Part shown: positions 1 through 5,878 of the stretch, piece after piece
Numbering within the stretch: position 1 is the first letter of the stretch
How the letters are laid out: every line of letters starts with the position of its first letter
The notes under the pieces: model-generated
The model's database searches: none
What the model was told of the DNA's origin: nothing
Seen by the model: the letters and a program-made list of their open reading frames with translations, nothing else
Origin: JBFWQM01 sp050249455
Lineage (GTDB): Bacteria; Pseudomonadota; Alphaproteobacteria; MPNO01; VGEU01
Length of the DNA stretch: 7,894 nucleotides
Assembly (NCBI GenBank): GCA_050249455.1
Contig: JBFWQM010000242.1
Location: 1-7,894 of the forward strand
Direction: 5' to 3'
Position numbers and translations under genes: made by a program

Positions 1-260
1 TGAAGCTGCCGCACAAGGCGTTCCACCGCCGCATCGGCACCTTCGCCCAGGTCCACGTGTCGCCCGACGGCCGCGTCGTGAGCGAGGCGGAGTTCACCCA
101 CCGCCGCGCCGACTGGTTGCCGACGGCGGAGGACCGCGCCTTCGTCGCCTCGCTGATGGGCCCGGTGCACGAGCCCGGCAAGATGGCCGGCTGGATCGCC
201 CCGCCGGCGCGCGGCATCGACAACAAGCCGGCGGAATTCGAGTACGTGCGGTTCGCCTGA
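1..260 (+). CDS. boxB: Benzoyl-CoA 2,3-epoxidase oxygenase subunit BoxB, C-terminal part
   Basis: This is the last 85 codons of a gene whose start lies left of the window; the reading frame begins at base 3 and stops with TGA at 258-260. The visible C-terminus contains VSEAEFTHRRADWLP, then FVASLMGPVHEPGKMAGWIAPP and ends EFEYVRFA. I recognise this as the tail of BoxB, the di-iron oxygenase that converts benzoyl-CoA to the 2,3-epoxide in aerobic benzoate degradation. The iron ligands lie upstream and cannot be checked here. The gene directly downstream on the same strand is its reductase partner boxA, which strongly supports the call. The GTG at 57 is an internal codon, because the frame is open and conserved to the window edge. 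Identification is from family knowledge; no database search was made. Confidence 0.93.
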   Translation, partial: KLPHKAFHRRIGTFAQVHVSPDGRVVSEAEFTHRRADWLPTAEDRAFVASLMGPVHEPGKMAGWIAPPARGIDNKPAEFEYVRFA

Positions 261-285
261 ACGGCAAGCGGCGAGGCGCCCCGTC

Positions 286-365
286 ACCCCCTCCCAACCC
301 TCCCCCGTCGAGGGGGAGGGCTTAGATGCCCTCTCCCCTCGCGGGAGGGGGTTGGGGGAGGGGGC
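286..365. repeat. GC-rich palindromic intergenic element between boxB and boxA
   Basis: The gap between boxB and boxA holds several nested inverted repeats made almost only of C runs followed by G runs. The cleanest is a 9-bp stem, CCCTCCCCC (298-306) with GGGGGAGGG (312-320), around a 5-base loop. A second is CTCCC (333-337) with GGGAG (343-347). The outer flanks, CCCTCCCAACCC on the left and GGGTTGGGGGAGGG on the right, also pair imperfectly, so the whole 80 bases can fold into one long hairpin. It resembles the dispersed CCCTCCC/GGGGAGGG intergenic repeats common in alphaproteobacterial genomes (from memory). No T run follows it, so it is not a classical intrinsic terminator. It may alter the boxB/boxA mRNA ratio, which is inference. 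Confidence 0.7.
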
Positions 366-396
366 GCTTCCGCCCCGAGATGCGAGACATCGCCCC

Positions 397-1599
397 ATGC
401 CCCTCGTCCGACAACACCTGATCGACCCCGAGATCTGCATCCGCTGCAACACCTGCGAGGAGATCTGCCCGGTCGATGCGATCGTGCACGACGGGCGCAA
501 CTACGTGGTCAAGGCGGACCTGTGCAACGCCTGCGGCGACTGCCTGCCGCCGTGCCCGACCGGCGCGATCGACTCGTGGCGCCAGGTCACCTCGCCGTGG
601 TCGATCGAGGCGCAGTTCGGCTGGGACGTGCTGCCGAAGGACGCCGAGCCGGAGGCGACCGCCGGCGAGCCGCTGCCGGACGAGGTGCGGCGCATCACCG
701 AGGTCGCCTCCGCCGGCGCCGGCGGGCGCGTGCTGCCGCCGTTCTCCGCCGCGCACCCCTACGTCAACCTCTACACGCCGGAGCGGCCGGCGATCGCGAC
801 GGTGGCCGGCAACCTGCGGCTGACCGACGAGACCGCCGACAGCGACATCCACCACCTGGTGCTCGATTTCGGCTCGACCGTGTTCCCGGTGCTCGAAGGC
901 CAGTCGATCGGCATCCTGCCGCCGGGCGAGCACGACGGCCGGCCGCATCACGTGCGGCTCTACTCGATCGCCAGCCCGCGCGACGGCGAGCGGCCGGGCT
1001 ACAACAACGTCGCGCTCACCATCAAGCGGGTGGTGGAGGACGAGCGCGGCAACGCGGTGCAGGGCATCGCCTCCAACTACCTGTGCGACCTGCGGCGCGG
1101 CGACCAGGTGCGGGTGACCGGCCCGTTCGGCGCCACCTTCCTGATGCCGAACCATCCGTCGGCGAAGATCATCATGGTGTGCACCGGCACCGGCTCGGCG
1201 CCGTTCCGCGCGATGACCGAATACCGCCGCCGCCATCCGCATCCGGGCGGCGGCTGCGGCCTGTTCCTGTTCTTCGGGTCGCGGCGGAAATCGGAGCTGC
1301 CCTATTTCGGGCCGCTGATGAAGCTGCCGAAGACCCTGATCGATGTCGAGCTGGCGTTCTCGCGCGAGCCCGACCGGCCGAAGGAATATGTCCAGGACCG
1401 CATGCGCGCGCGCGGCGACGACCTGGCGCGCCTGCTCGGCGACCCCGACACCTACCTCTACGTCTGCGGCCACAAACGGATGGAGGCGGGCGTCATGGCC
1501 GCGCTGGCGGAGATCTGCGCCGCCCACGACATGCGGTGGACCGACCTGCAGCCGCGGATGCGCGACGAAGGCCGCTTCCACGTCGAGACCTACTTCTAG
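397..1599 (+). CDS. boxA: Benzoyl-CoA 2,3-epoxidase reductase subunit BoxA
   Basis: BoxA passes electrons from NADPH through FAD and two iron-sulfur clusters to the oxygenase BoxB in aerobic benzoyl-CoA degradation in the cytoplasm. The 400-residue product starts with a ferredoxin domain carrying two [4Fe-4S] motifs: Cys14, 17, 20, 24-Pro and Cys43, 46, 49, 53-Pro. A ferredoxin-NADP reductase domain follows, with the FAD-binding RLYSIAS at 187-193, the pyridine-nucleotide-binding GTGSAPFRA at 264-272, YVCGHKRM at 355-362 and the C-terminal HVETYF, whose aromatic end is typical of the fold. Length and domain order match the family. The ATG at 397 is chosen because MPLVRQHLIDPEICIRC matches the usual BoxA N-terminus; a TTG at 352 would add 15 residues read from the repeat element. 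No strong Shine-Dalgarno precedes 397. It follows boxB on the same strand and ends facing the leftward epimerase gene. Confidence 0.95.
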   Translation: MPLVRQHLIDPEICIRCNTCEEICPVDAIVHDGRNYVVKADLCNACGDCLPPCPTGAIDSWRQVTSPWSIEAQFGWDVLPKDAEPEATAGEPLPDEVRRITEVASAGAGGRVLPPFSAAHPYVNLYTPERPAIATVAGNLRLTDETADSDIHHLVLDFGSTVFPVLEGQSIGILPPGEHDGRPHHVRLYSIASPRDGERPGYNNVALTIKRVVEDERGNAVQGIASNYLCDLRRGDQVRVTGPFGATFLMPNHPSAKIIMVCTGTGSAPFRAMTEYRRRHPHPGGGCGLFLFFGSRRKSELPYFGPLMKLPKTLIDVELAFSREPDRPKEYVQDRMRARGDDLARLLGDPDTYLYVCGHKRMEAGVMAALAEICAAHDMRWTDLQPRMRDEGRFHVETYF

Positions 1600-1706
1600 G
1601 GGATCGTTCTTCTCTCCGTTCATGGACGCAGCAGCAGGCACTTCCGGCACCGACTGCGTGACCGAGAGGCGGACTTGGACGGCCGTCGTCAATTGCAAAG
1701 GAGTCG

Positions 1707-1751
1707 TACGCGGGCTCGACCCGCGTATCCAGCAGCGCGGCACTGCCGCGC
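1707..1751. repeat. Two adjacent hairpins in the convergent boxA/epimerase gap
   Basis: The 241-bp gap between two convergent genes holds two perfect inverted repeats side by side. The first is TACGCGGG (1707-1714) with CCCGCGTA (1720-1727), with a 5-base loop. The second is GCGCGGC (1735-1741) with GCCGCGC (1745-1751), with a 3-base loop. The surrounding text, with its CGGGCTCGACCCGCG core followed by ATCCAG, looks like a dispersed alphaproteobacterial intergenic palindrome (from memory). The position suits bidirectional transcription termination, but neither hairpin has a following T run, so a Rho-independent terminator is not demonstrated. I see no gene in 1600-1840. Confidence 0.55.
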
Positions 1752-1840
1752 ACAATAGCCTCTTGCGCGCTGGGCGCGCGCGGCGGATGACCACCTTGGT
1801 TCAATGACGCAGGGCGCCGGCGAGGGCGCGCTGCGGGAAG

Positions 1841-2866
1841 CTACTCCGCGGCGGTGCGCACGGTCGCGTCGCGGGCGACGAACCAGGCGACGGTGCGGCG
1901 CAGGCCTTCCGACAGGTCGACGGCGGGCGTCCAGCCGAGCACGCGCGCCGTGGTCTCGATGTCGGCGGTGTTGCGCCGCACGTCGGGCAGCCGTGGGCCG
2001 GTGTGGCAGACCTGCAGGTCGCGCACGCCGGCGCGGGCGAGCAGGCCGACGATCTTGTCCACCACCTCGCCGACGGTGGTCTCGACGTTGGTGGCCACCT
2101 CCAGGAACGTGCCCGACAGGCCGTCAACGACGGCGGCGCGGCGGATCGCCTCGACCAGGTCGTCGATGAACAGGAAGTCGCGGGTCTGCTGGCCGTCGCC
2201 GAAGATCTCGATCACCTCGCCGGCCAGCGCGCGGCGCACGAAGCGGGCGATCACGCTCGACTTGTGCGACGAGGCGGGCCCGTAGAGGTTCTGGAATCGC
2301 AGCCCCACCGTCTCCAGCCCGTAGCATTGCGCATAGGCCGCGCAGTACCCGGCGCCGGCCAGCTTGCTCGCGCCGTTGGGCGAGAACGGCCGCGCCACGA
2401 TTGACGTGTCGGCCGATTCCGGCAGCCAGCGGTCCGACGGCGCGCCGCTGAACGGATAGACGAAGCGGCGCACGCCGTTCTTCCGCGCGGCCTCCAGGTA
2501 GTTGAGCGTGCCGATCACGTTGGTGCGGCAGTCGCCGAGCGGGTCGGCGACGGAAGCTTCCATCGACGTGCGCGCGGCCAAGTGCACGATCACGTCGGCG
2601 CCGGCCGCTGCGGCCTCGGCGAGCGCCGGATCGGTGACGTCGCCGGCGACGACCTGGACGCCGACGCCGGGCACCGGGCCGAGGTCGGCCGGCGCAACGG
2701 CCGTCCGCACGTCGGGCTGGCACAGGTCGCGCAGGTGCTCGATGCCGGCCGACGACAGGTCGTCCACGATGCGCACCGCCGTGCCGGGACGCGCGACGAG
2801 CAGACTGCGCATCAGGTTGGCCCCGATGAAGCCGCAGCCGCCGGTGACGAGCCAGCGTTCGGTCAC
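1841..2866 (-). CDS. NAD-dependent epimerase/dehydratase (extended SDR) with altered active site
   Basis: The 341-residue product is an extended short-chain dehydrogenase/reductase of the nucleotide-sugar epimerase/dehydratase type. The N-terminal Rossmann motif TGGCGFIG is at 8-15, VDDLSS at 34-39 follows the second strand, and HLAARTS is at 95-101. The C-terminal sugar-binding half has LRFQNLYGP (189-197), SSHKSSVIARF (199-209) and GDGQQTRDFLFIDDLVEAI (223-241). The catalytic YxxxK motif reads NGASK (164-168): Lys168 remains but the usual Tyr is Asn164, and the next segment reads LAGA where LAGE is usual. Ser140 in FSGAP may be the catalytic Ser/Thr. The start is GTG at 2864-2866 with AAGGTG upstream. 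The substrate cannot be told. It lies 112 bp downstream of the protease gene on the same strand and may be co-transcribed with it. Class confidence is high; activity is doubtful. Confidence 0.88.
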   Translation of the reverse strand: MTERWLVTGGCGFIGANLMRSLLVARPGTAVRIVDDLSSAGIEHLRDLCQPDVRTAVAPADLGPVPGVGVQVVAGDVTDPALAEAAAAGADVIVHLAARTSMEASVADPLGDCRTNVIGTLNYLEAARKNGVRRFVYPFSGAPSDRWLPESADTSIVARPFSPNGASKLAGAGYCAAYAQCYGLETVGLRFQNLYGPASSHKSSVIARFVRRALAGEVIEIFGDGQQTRDFLFIDDLVEAIRRAAVVDGLSGTFLEVATNVETTVGEVVDKIVGLLARAGVRDLQVCHTGPRLPDVRRNTADIETTARVLGWTPAVDLSEGLRRTVAWFVARDATVRTAAE

Positions 2867-2978
2867 CGCGCACCTTCGCGAAGCGGCAGTCGGGTGGCGG
2901 TGCGGTTCATGCGGATTTCCAAGCCCTCTCGCCCGCAGTTGTGACCCTGCGCGCTTAATTTGCCGTAAAGCCGGAACC

Positions 2979-5540
2979 TCAGATCAGCCAGTTGTCGGCC
3001 GACAGCGCCGCCGCATCCACGCCGCGCAGGACGGCGACCTGGAAGACGAGGCCGTCCGGCCCGTCGAGCGTGACCACGGCGTCGGCATTGACCTGCTCGA
3101 CGTGGATCGGGCCGCCCGGCAGCGCGACCGGCAGGGCGTGGCCGGCCAGAGGCAGGAGGGCGGTCAGGTCGAGGATGTCGCCGCCGCCGCCCGCGGAGAA
3201 GTCGAGAATCTCGTCGGCGCCGCCGTCCAGGCTGGCGAACACGAAACGGTCGCTGCCGGCGCCGCCGCGCAGCACGTCGGCGCCGGAATCGCCCTGCAGC
3301 ACGTCTTTGCCGGCGCCGCCGTAGAGGGAATCAGCGCCATCGCCGCCGTACAGCATGTCGTCCCCAGCGGCGGCCCAGACGATGTCGCGGCCGGAGCCGC
3401 CATGGGCTGAGATCGAGCCGGCGAAGGGATAGACGCTGCTGGTCAGGTCCAGGATGTCGTCGCCGCCGCCCAGATCGAACCGCTCGATGCCGGACAGCCG
3501 GCCGCCGGCGGCGCCGGGGAACGGGTTCACCGCGTCGTCGTGGAAGATCGCGTCGTTGCCCTCGCCCGCGACCAGCCGGTCATAGCCGGCGCCGCCGGCG
3601 AACACGTCGTAGCTCCGGTTGTAGCCAAGCAGCGAGACTTCCTCGCCGGTGTCCACGTTCAGCGCGATGAAGCTGACGGTCCACGTCCCTTCGCTGGAGA
3701 GCATCAGCGTGTCGTCGCCCGCGCCGCCGTCGAGCAGGTCGGCGCCGGTGCCGCCGTCGAGCAGGTCGGCGCCGTCGCCGCCCGCTATGGCGTCGTCGCC
3801 GTCGCCGCCCAGGATCGTGTCGTCGCCGCCGCCGCCCGACAGGACGTCGTCGCCGATGCCCGCGACGATCAGGTTGGCGAGCGCGTTGCCGGTGCCGGCG
3901 GCGCCCGACGTGCCGGCGATGATCAGGTTCTCGACATGGTCGGGCAGGGTGAACGACCCGTCGGTGCGCACCGTGTCGGTGCCCTGGTCCGCCAGCTCCA
4001 CGATGCCGTCGCCGCCCAGGCCGAGCACATAGACGTCGTCGCCGTTGCCGCCCTCCAGGCGATCGGTGCCTTCGCCGCCGTCGAGCGTGTCGTTGCCGGC
4101 GCCGCCGATCAGCGTGTCGTTGCCGGCCCCGCCCGACAGGACGTCGGACCCGCCGCCGCCGGCGATGCGGTTGTCGAGCGCGTTGCCGGTCACGTAGACC
4201 GCGCCGCCGCTCGCGACCTCCATGTCCTCGACGTTGTCGGGCAACGCGCCGCCGTAGGCGGAGACGATGCGGTCGTGGCCGCCGCCGGCTGTTTCGACGA
4301 TGACCGCGACGCCGGTGGTGACGACGTAGGTGTCGTCGCCGTCCCCGCCGGTCAGCGTGTCGCTGCCGCTGCCGCCGGCCAGCGTGTCGTTGCCGTCGCC
4401 GCCCGACAGGCGGTCGTTGCCGGCGTTGCCGGCCAGGAAGTTCGCCGCGCCGTTGCCGGCGATCACGTCGTCGCCGCCGCCGCCGAAGGCGTTCTCGATC
4501 GTGACGTTCTCGGCGATGCGCAGGGTGCGGCTCTCGGTGATGCCGGTGCGGCCATCGGCGACATAGGCCGGGCCCAGCCGGCTCCATGCGCCGGCGCCGA
4601 GGTCGATCTCCGCGGCGCTCGCCTGGTTCGACCAGTCGATCGTGTCCTTGCCCGCGCCGTCCCAGATGGTCTGCAGAAGCTGTGCGCCGGTCGCCCACGA
4701 ATAGACGGTGTCGTCGGCGTTGAAGGACAGGTTGGCGCCGTAGAGGTACTGGATCGCCGTGATGTCCAGCAGCGACGGCGAGGTGGCGAAGTGGTCCTGC
4801 GTGTACCCCGCGTTGGCACCGACAAAGGAACGGTAGCTCATCACCGTGTTGCCCTGCCAGTCGAGCGCGGTGTCCAGAATCCCGGAGATGCCGCCGGTGT
4901 CGTGCGGGTGGGCGAGTCCGAGGGCGTGGCCGATCTCATGCAGCAGCGTCACGAAGCCGTAGCTGCCGGGCGACATGTCGTCATAGGCGGCATTGTGGCT
5001 GAACCAGACGTCGCCGCCGGCGCTGTGGACGGCCGGGAACACGGCGAAGGCGGTGCCGATGCCGGCGCTGGTCTTCGCGAAGCGGATGTCGCCGGCGACG
5101 CCGGCCGCCTCGTCCACCTCGATGAACGTGACGTTGGCCACCTTCGACCATTCGGCCAGCGCCTCGCGCGCCCACGCCTTCTGCGCCTCGCTGAACGGCT
5201 CGAAGTTGTTGCCCGGGGCGTTCTTGGGATAGTCGGCGGCATAGACCGCCGCGCTGGTCGGGAAGCTGAAGGTCAGGGTCGCCCCGCCGCCCGCTTCGCC
5301 CCACTTGACACCATAGACCAGGCTGTCGAGGTCGGCGCGGCCGGGCAGCGCGACCTGGGTGACCTGGTCGCCGTCAGTCCCGGCGAGCGGCGCGCCGGAG
5401 GCGCTGTCGCCCTGCATCCAGCCGATGTCCAGGTCGTGGCCGTCCTCGTCGTGCTGTCCGCCGCACAACGGGCAGCCGGCGTGAAAGCCCGTCTGCGCTT
5501 CGGAAACGCCGTCCGTCAACGGCTGACCGGCATCGGCCAT
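2979..5540 (-). CDS. Serralysin-like M10 zinc metalloprotease with RTX calcium-binding repeats
   Basis: This is a predicted secreted protease of 853 residues. The catalytic domain (about 65-270) has the metzincin zinc motif HEIGHALGLAHP at 201-212 (His201, Glu202, His205, His211) and the Met-turn NTVMSY at 231-236 with Met234 and Tyr236. Four glycine/aspartate nonapeptide blocks follow (about 352-403, 453-502, 563-612 and 714-765), joined by LPDNVE and LPDHVEN linker modules, and then a C-terminal M10-type region (DRFVFAS at 764-770, DEILDFSAGGGGDILDL at 776-792). There is no Sec signal peptide; export by a type I secretion system through the C-terminus is expected from the family, but no transporter genes are in the window. 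The only two cysteines are in CPLCGG (23-28). The ATG at 5540 has GGAG 6 bases upstream. It is much longer than classical serralysins (about 480 residues) because of the extra RTX blocks. The substrate is unknown. Confidence 0.93.
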   Translation of the reverse strand: MADAGQPLTDGVSEAQTGFHAGCPLCGGQHDEDGHDLDIGWMQGDSASGAPLAGTDGDQVTQVALPGRADLDSLVYGVKWGEAGGGATLTFSFPTSAAVYAADYPKNAPGNNFEPFSEAQKAWAREALAEWSKVANVTFIEVDEAAGVAGDIRFAKTSAGIGTAFAVFPAVHSAGGDVWFSHNAAYDDMSPGSYGFVTLLHEIGHALGLAHPHDTGGISGILDTALDWQGNTVMSYRSFVGANAGYTQDHFATSPSLLDITAIQYLYGANLSFNADDTVYSWATGAQLLQTIWDGAGKDTIDWSNQASAAEIDLGAGAWSRLGPAYVADGRTGITESRTLRIAENVTIENAFGGGGDDVIAGNGAANFLAGNAGNDRLSGGDGNDTLAGGSGSDTLTGGDGDDTYVVTTGVAVIVETAGGGHDRIVSAYGGALPDNVEDMEVASGGAVYVTGNALDNRIAGGGGSDVLSGGAGNDTLIGGAGNDTLDGGEGTDRLEGGNGDDVYVLGLGGDGIVELADQGTDTVRTDGSFTLPDHVENLIIAGTSGAAGTGNALANLIVAGIGDDVLSGGGGDDTILGGDGDDAIAGGDGADLLDGGTGADLLDGGAGDDTLMLSSEGTWTVSFIALNVDTGEEVSLLGYNRSYDVFAGGAGYDRLVAGEGNDAIFHDDAVNPFPGAAGGRLSGIERFDLGGGDDILDLTSSVYPFAGSISAHGGSGRDIVWAAAGDDMLYGGDGADSLYGGAGKDVLQGDSGADVLRGGAGSDRFVFASLDGGADEILDFSAGGGGDILDLTALLPLAGHALPVALPGGPIHVEQVNADAVVTLDGPDGLVFQVAVLRGVDAAALSADNWLI
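3246..4487 (-). repeat. RTX nonapeptide repeat blocks within the metalloprotease gene
   Basis: Four blocks of a 27-bp unit encoding GGxGxDxLx lie at about 4332-4487, 4035-4184, 3705-3854 and 3246-3401. Each unit pair is expected to form a calcium-binding parallel beta-roll that folds after export. Some neighbouring units are nearly identical in DNA: a 25-base match at 3723-3747 and 3750-3774, and a 23-base match with one difference at 4084-4106 and 4111-4133, both with 27-base period. Between blocks 3 and 4, residues 613-700 form a different module, with GYNRSYDVFAGGAGYDRL and ERFDLGGGDDILDL, that resembles spacers in other long RTX proteins. Confidence 0.9.
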
Positions 5541-5673
5541 CGCTCACTCCGTCCAGAACCTGACGCGAGCACCACCCGCGGTGCGCCGGGTCCCCACGAC
5601 CCGGGAGGCGGGGCAGGAGCCGCCGTCTCGTGTTCCGGTGTAGCGGCGGTGGCTGAATCGGTTGTTAAAGACG

Positions 5674-5689
5674 TCGAATAAATATTCGA
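5674..5689. promoter_or_regulatory. 16-bp palindrome, candidate operator
   Basis: TCGAATA (5674-5680) and TATTCGA (5683-5689) are perfect inverted copies separated by AA. The site lies about 135 bp upstream of the protease ATG and about 190 bp upstream of the HigA-like start. Its geometry of 7-base arms with a 2-base AA spacer equals that of the palindrome at 5828-5843, although the arm sequences differ. A dimeric helix-turn-helix regulator could bind here; the function is inferred from symmetry and position only. Confidence 0.35.
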
Positions 5690-5768
5690 ACCAGATGCGG
5701 CGTATTGACCGCCTGTTTTTCGGATATTCAACGAAAAATAATAGTATAGAAGGCTTCGAAAAACTGCC

Positions 5769-5774
5769 TATAAT
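5769..5774 (+). promoter_or_regulatory. Candidate sigma-70 -10 box
   Basis: The hexamer TATAAT matches the bacterial -10 consensus exactly and points toward the HigA-like gene, about 105 bases before its start. The -35 side is poor: at 18-base spacing the hexamer is TATAGA. A TTGACC at 5705-5710 is a good -35 sequence but is too far away to pair with this box. It may be a weak or regulator-dependent promoter, or a chance match in AT-rich sequence. Confidence 0.35.
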
Positions 5775-5827
5775 TTTATGTTTTATCGGCGGACGCGGTG
5801 ACGGATGGCAGCGACAGGTGCTGCGCC

Positions 5828-5843
5828 TCACCCAAATGGGTGA
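5828..5843. promoter_or_regulatory. 16-bp palindrome upstream of the HigA-like gene, candidate autoregulatory operator
   Basis: TCACCCA (5828-5834) and TGGGTGA (5837-5843) are perfect inverted copies separated by AA. The site ends 35 bases before the chosen ATG of the HigA-like gene and directly abuts a TATTCT hexamer (5846-5851) that could serve as a -10 element. HigA-family proteins are known to repress their own promoters by binding palindromes just upstream, so this is the natural operator candidate. Binding is inferred, not shown. Confidence 0.45.
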
Positions 5844-5878
5844 TGTATTCTCGTTTGCTGTGGAAATATCATTCCGCC

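Larger units (their letters stand above)
5541..5878. other. Divergent intergenic region with an AT-rich core
   Basis: This gene-free stretch lies between the leftward protease gene and the rightward HigA-like gene, so it should hold promoters for both. Its left third (5541-5660) is GC-rich like the rest of the window. From about 5660 to 5880 it is strikingly AT-rich, with A/T runs such as ACGAAAAATAATAG and TATAATTTTATG that occur nowhere else in the window. It contains two palindromes (5674-5689 and 5828-5843) and a TATAAT hexamer (5769-5774), each listed separately. A short inverted repeat, CCGGGT (5586-5591) with ACCCGG (5599-5604), would lie in the protease mRNA leader. Frames on both strands give no recognisable protein, including no HigB-type toxin. 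Confidence 0.7.

Noticed and set aside
286..365. Rho-independent terminator between boxB and boxA
   Set aside because: Strong stems are present but no T run follows on either strand, and the element separates genes expected to be co-expressed.
322..1794. 490-residue open frame on the - strand opposite boxA
   Set aside because: It is Arg/Ala/Val-rich antisense text caused by high GC content, and it runs through the intergenic repeat. BoxA on the other strand has complete cofactor motifs.
1600..1840. Short open frames in the boxA/epimerase gap
   Set aside because: They are extensions of shadow frames with no ribosome-binding signal and no recognisable protein; the gap is better explained by hairpin repeats.
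3246..4487. CRISPR-like or satellite array suggested by regular 27-base periodicity
   Set aside because: The period is a multiple of 3 and translates to GGxGxDxLx calcium-binding units within one continuous frame, so it is a protein-coding repeat without unique spacers.
3540..5681. 713-residue open frame on the + strand opposite the protease gene
   Set aside because: It is an antisense shadow. The RTX repeats give a periodic Gly/Asp codon pattern that keeps the opposite strand free of stops; the product is low-complexity Val/Ala/Gly-rich with no recognisable domain, while the minus frame has clear protease motifs.
5541..5878. Possible HigB toxin gene or remnant upstream of the HigA-like gene
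   Set aside because: I looked in the upstream frames for the usual HigB features (the LPG..HPLKG stretch and the W.V.F.. end) and found none that could be supported.
5798..5878. Longer N-terminus for the HigA-like protein from GTG 5798 or ATG 5843
   Set aside because: The extra residues do not resemble the family, and the region contains a palindrome and promoter-like sequence immediately before the ATG at 5879.
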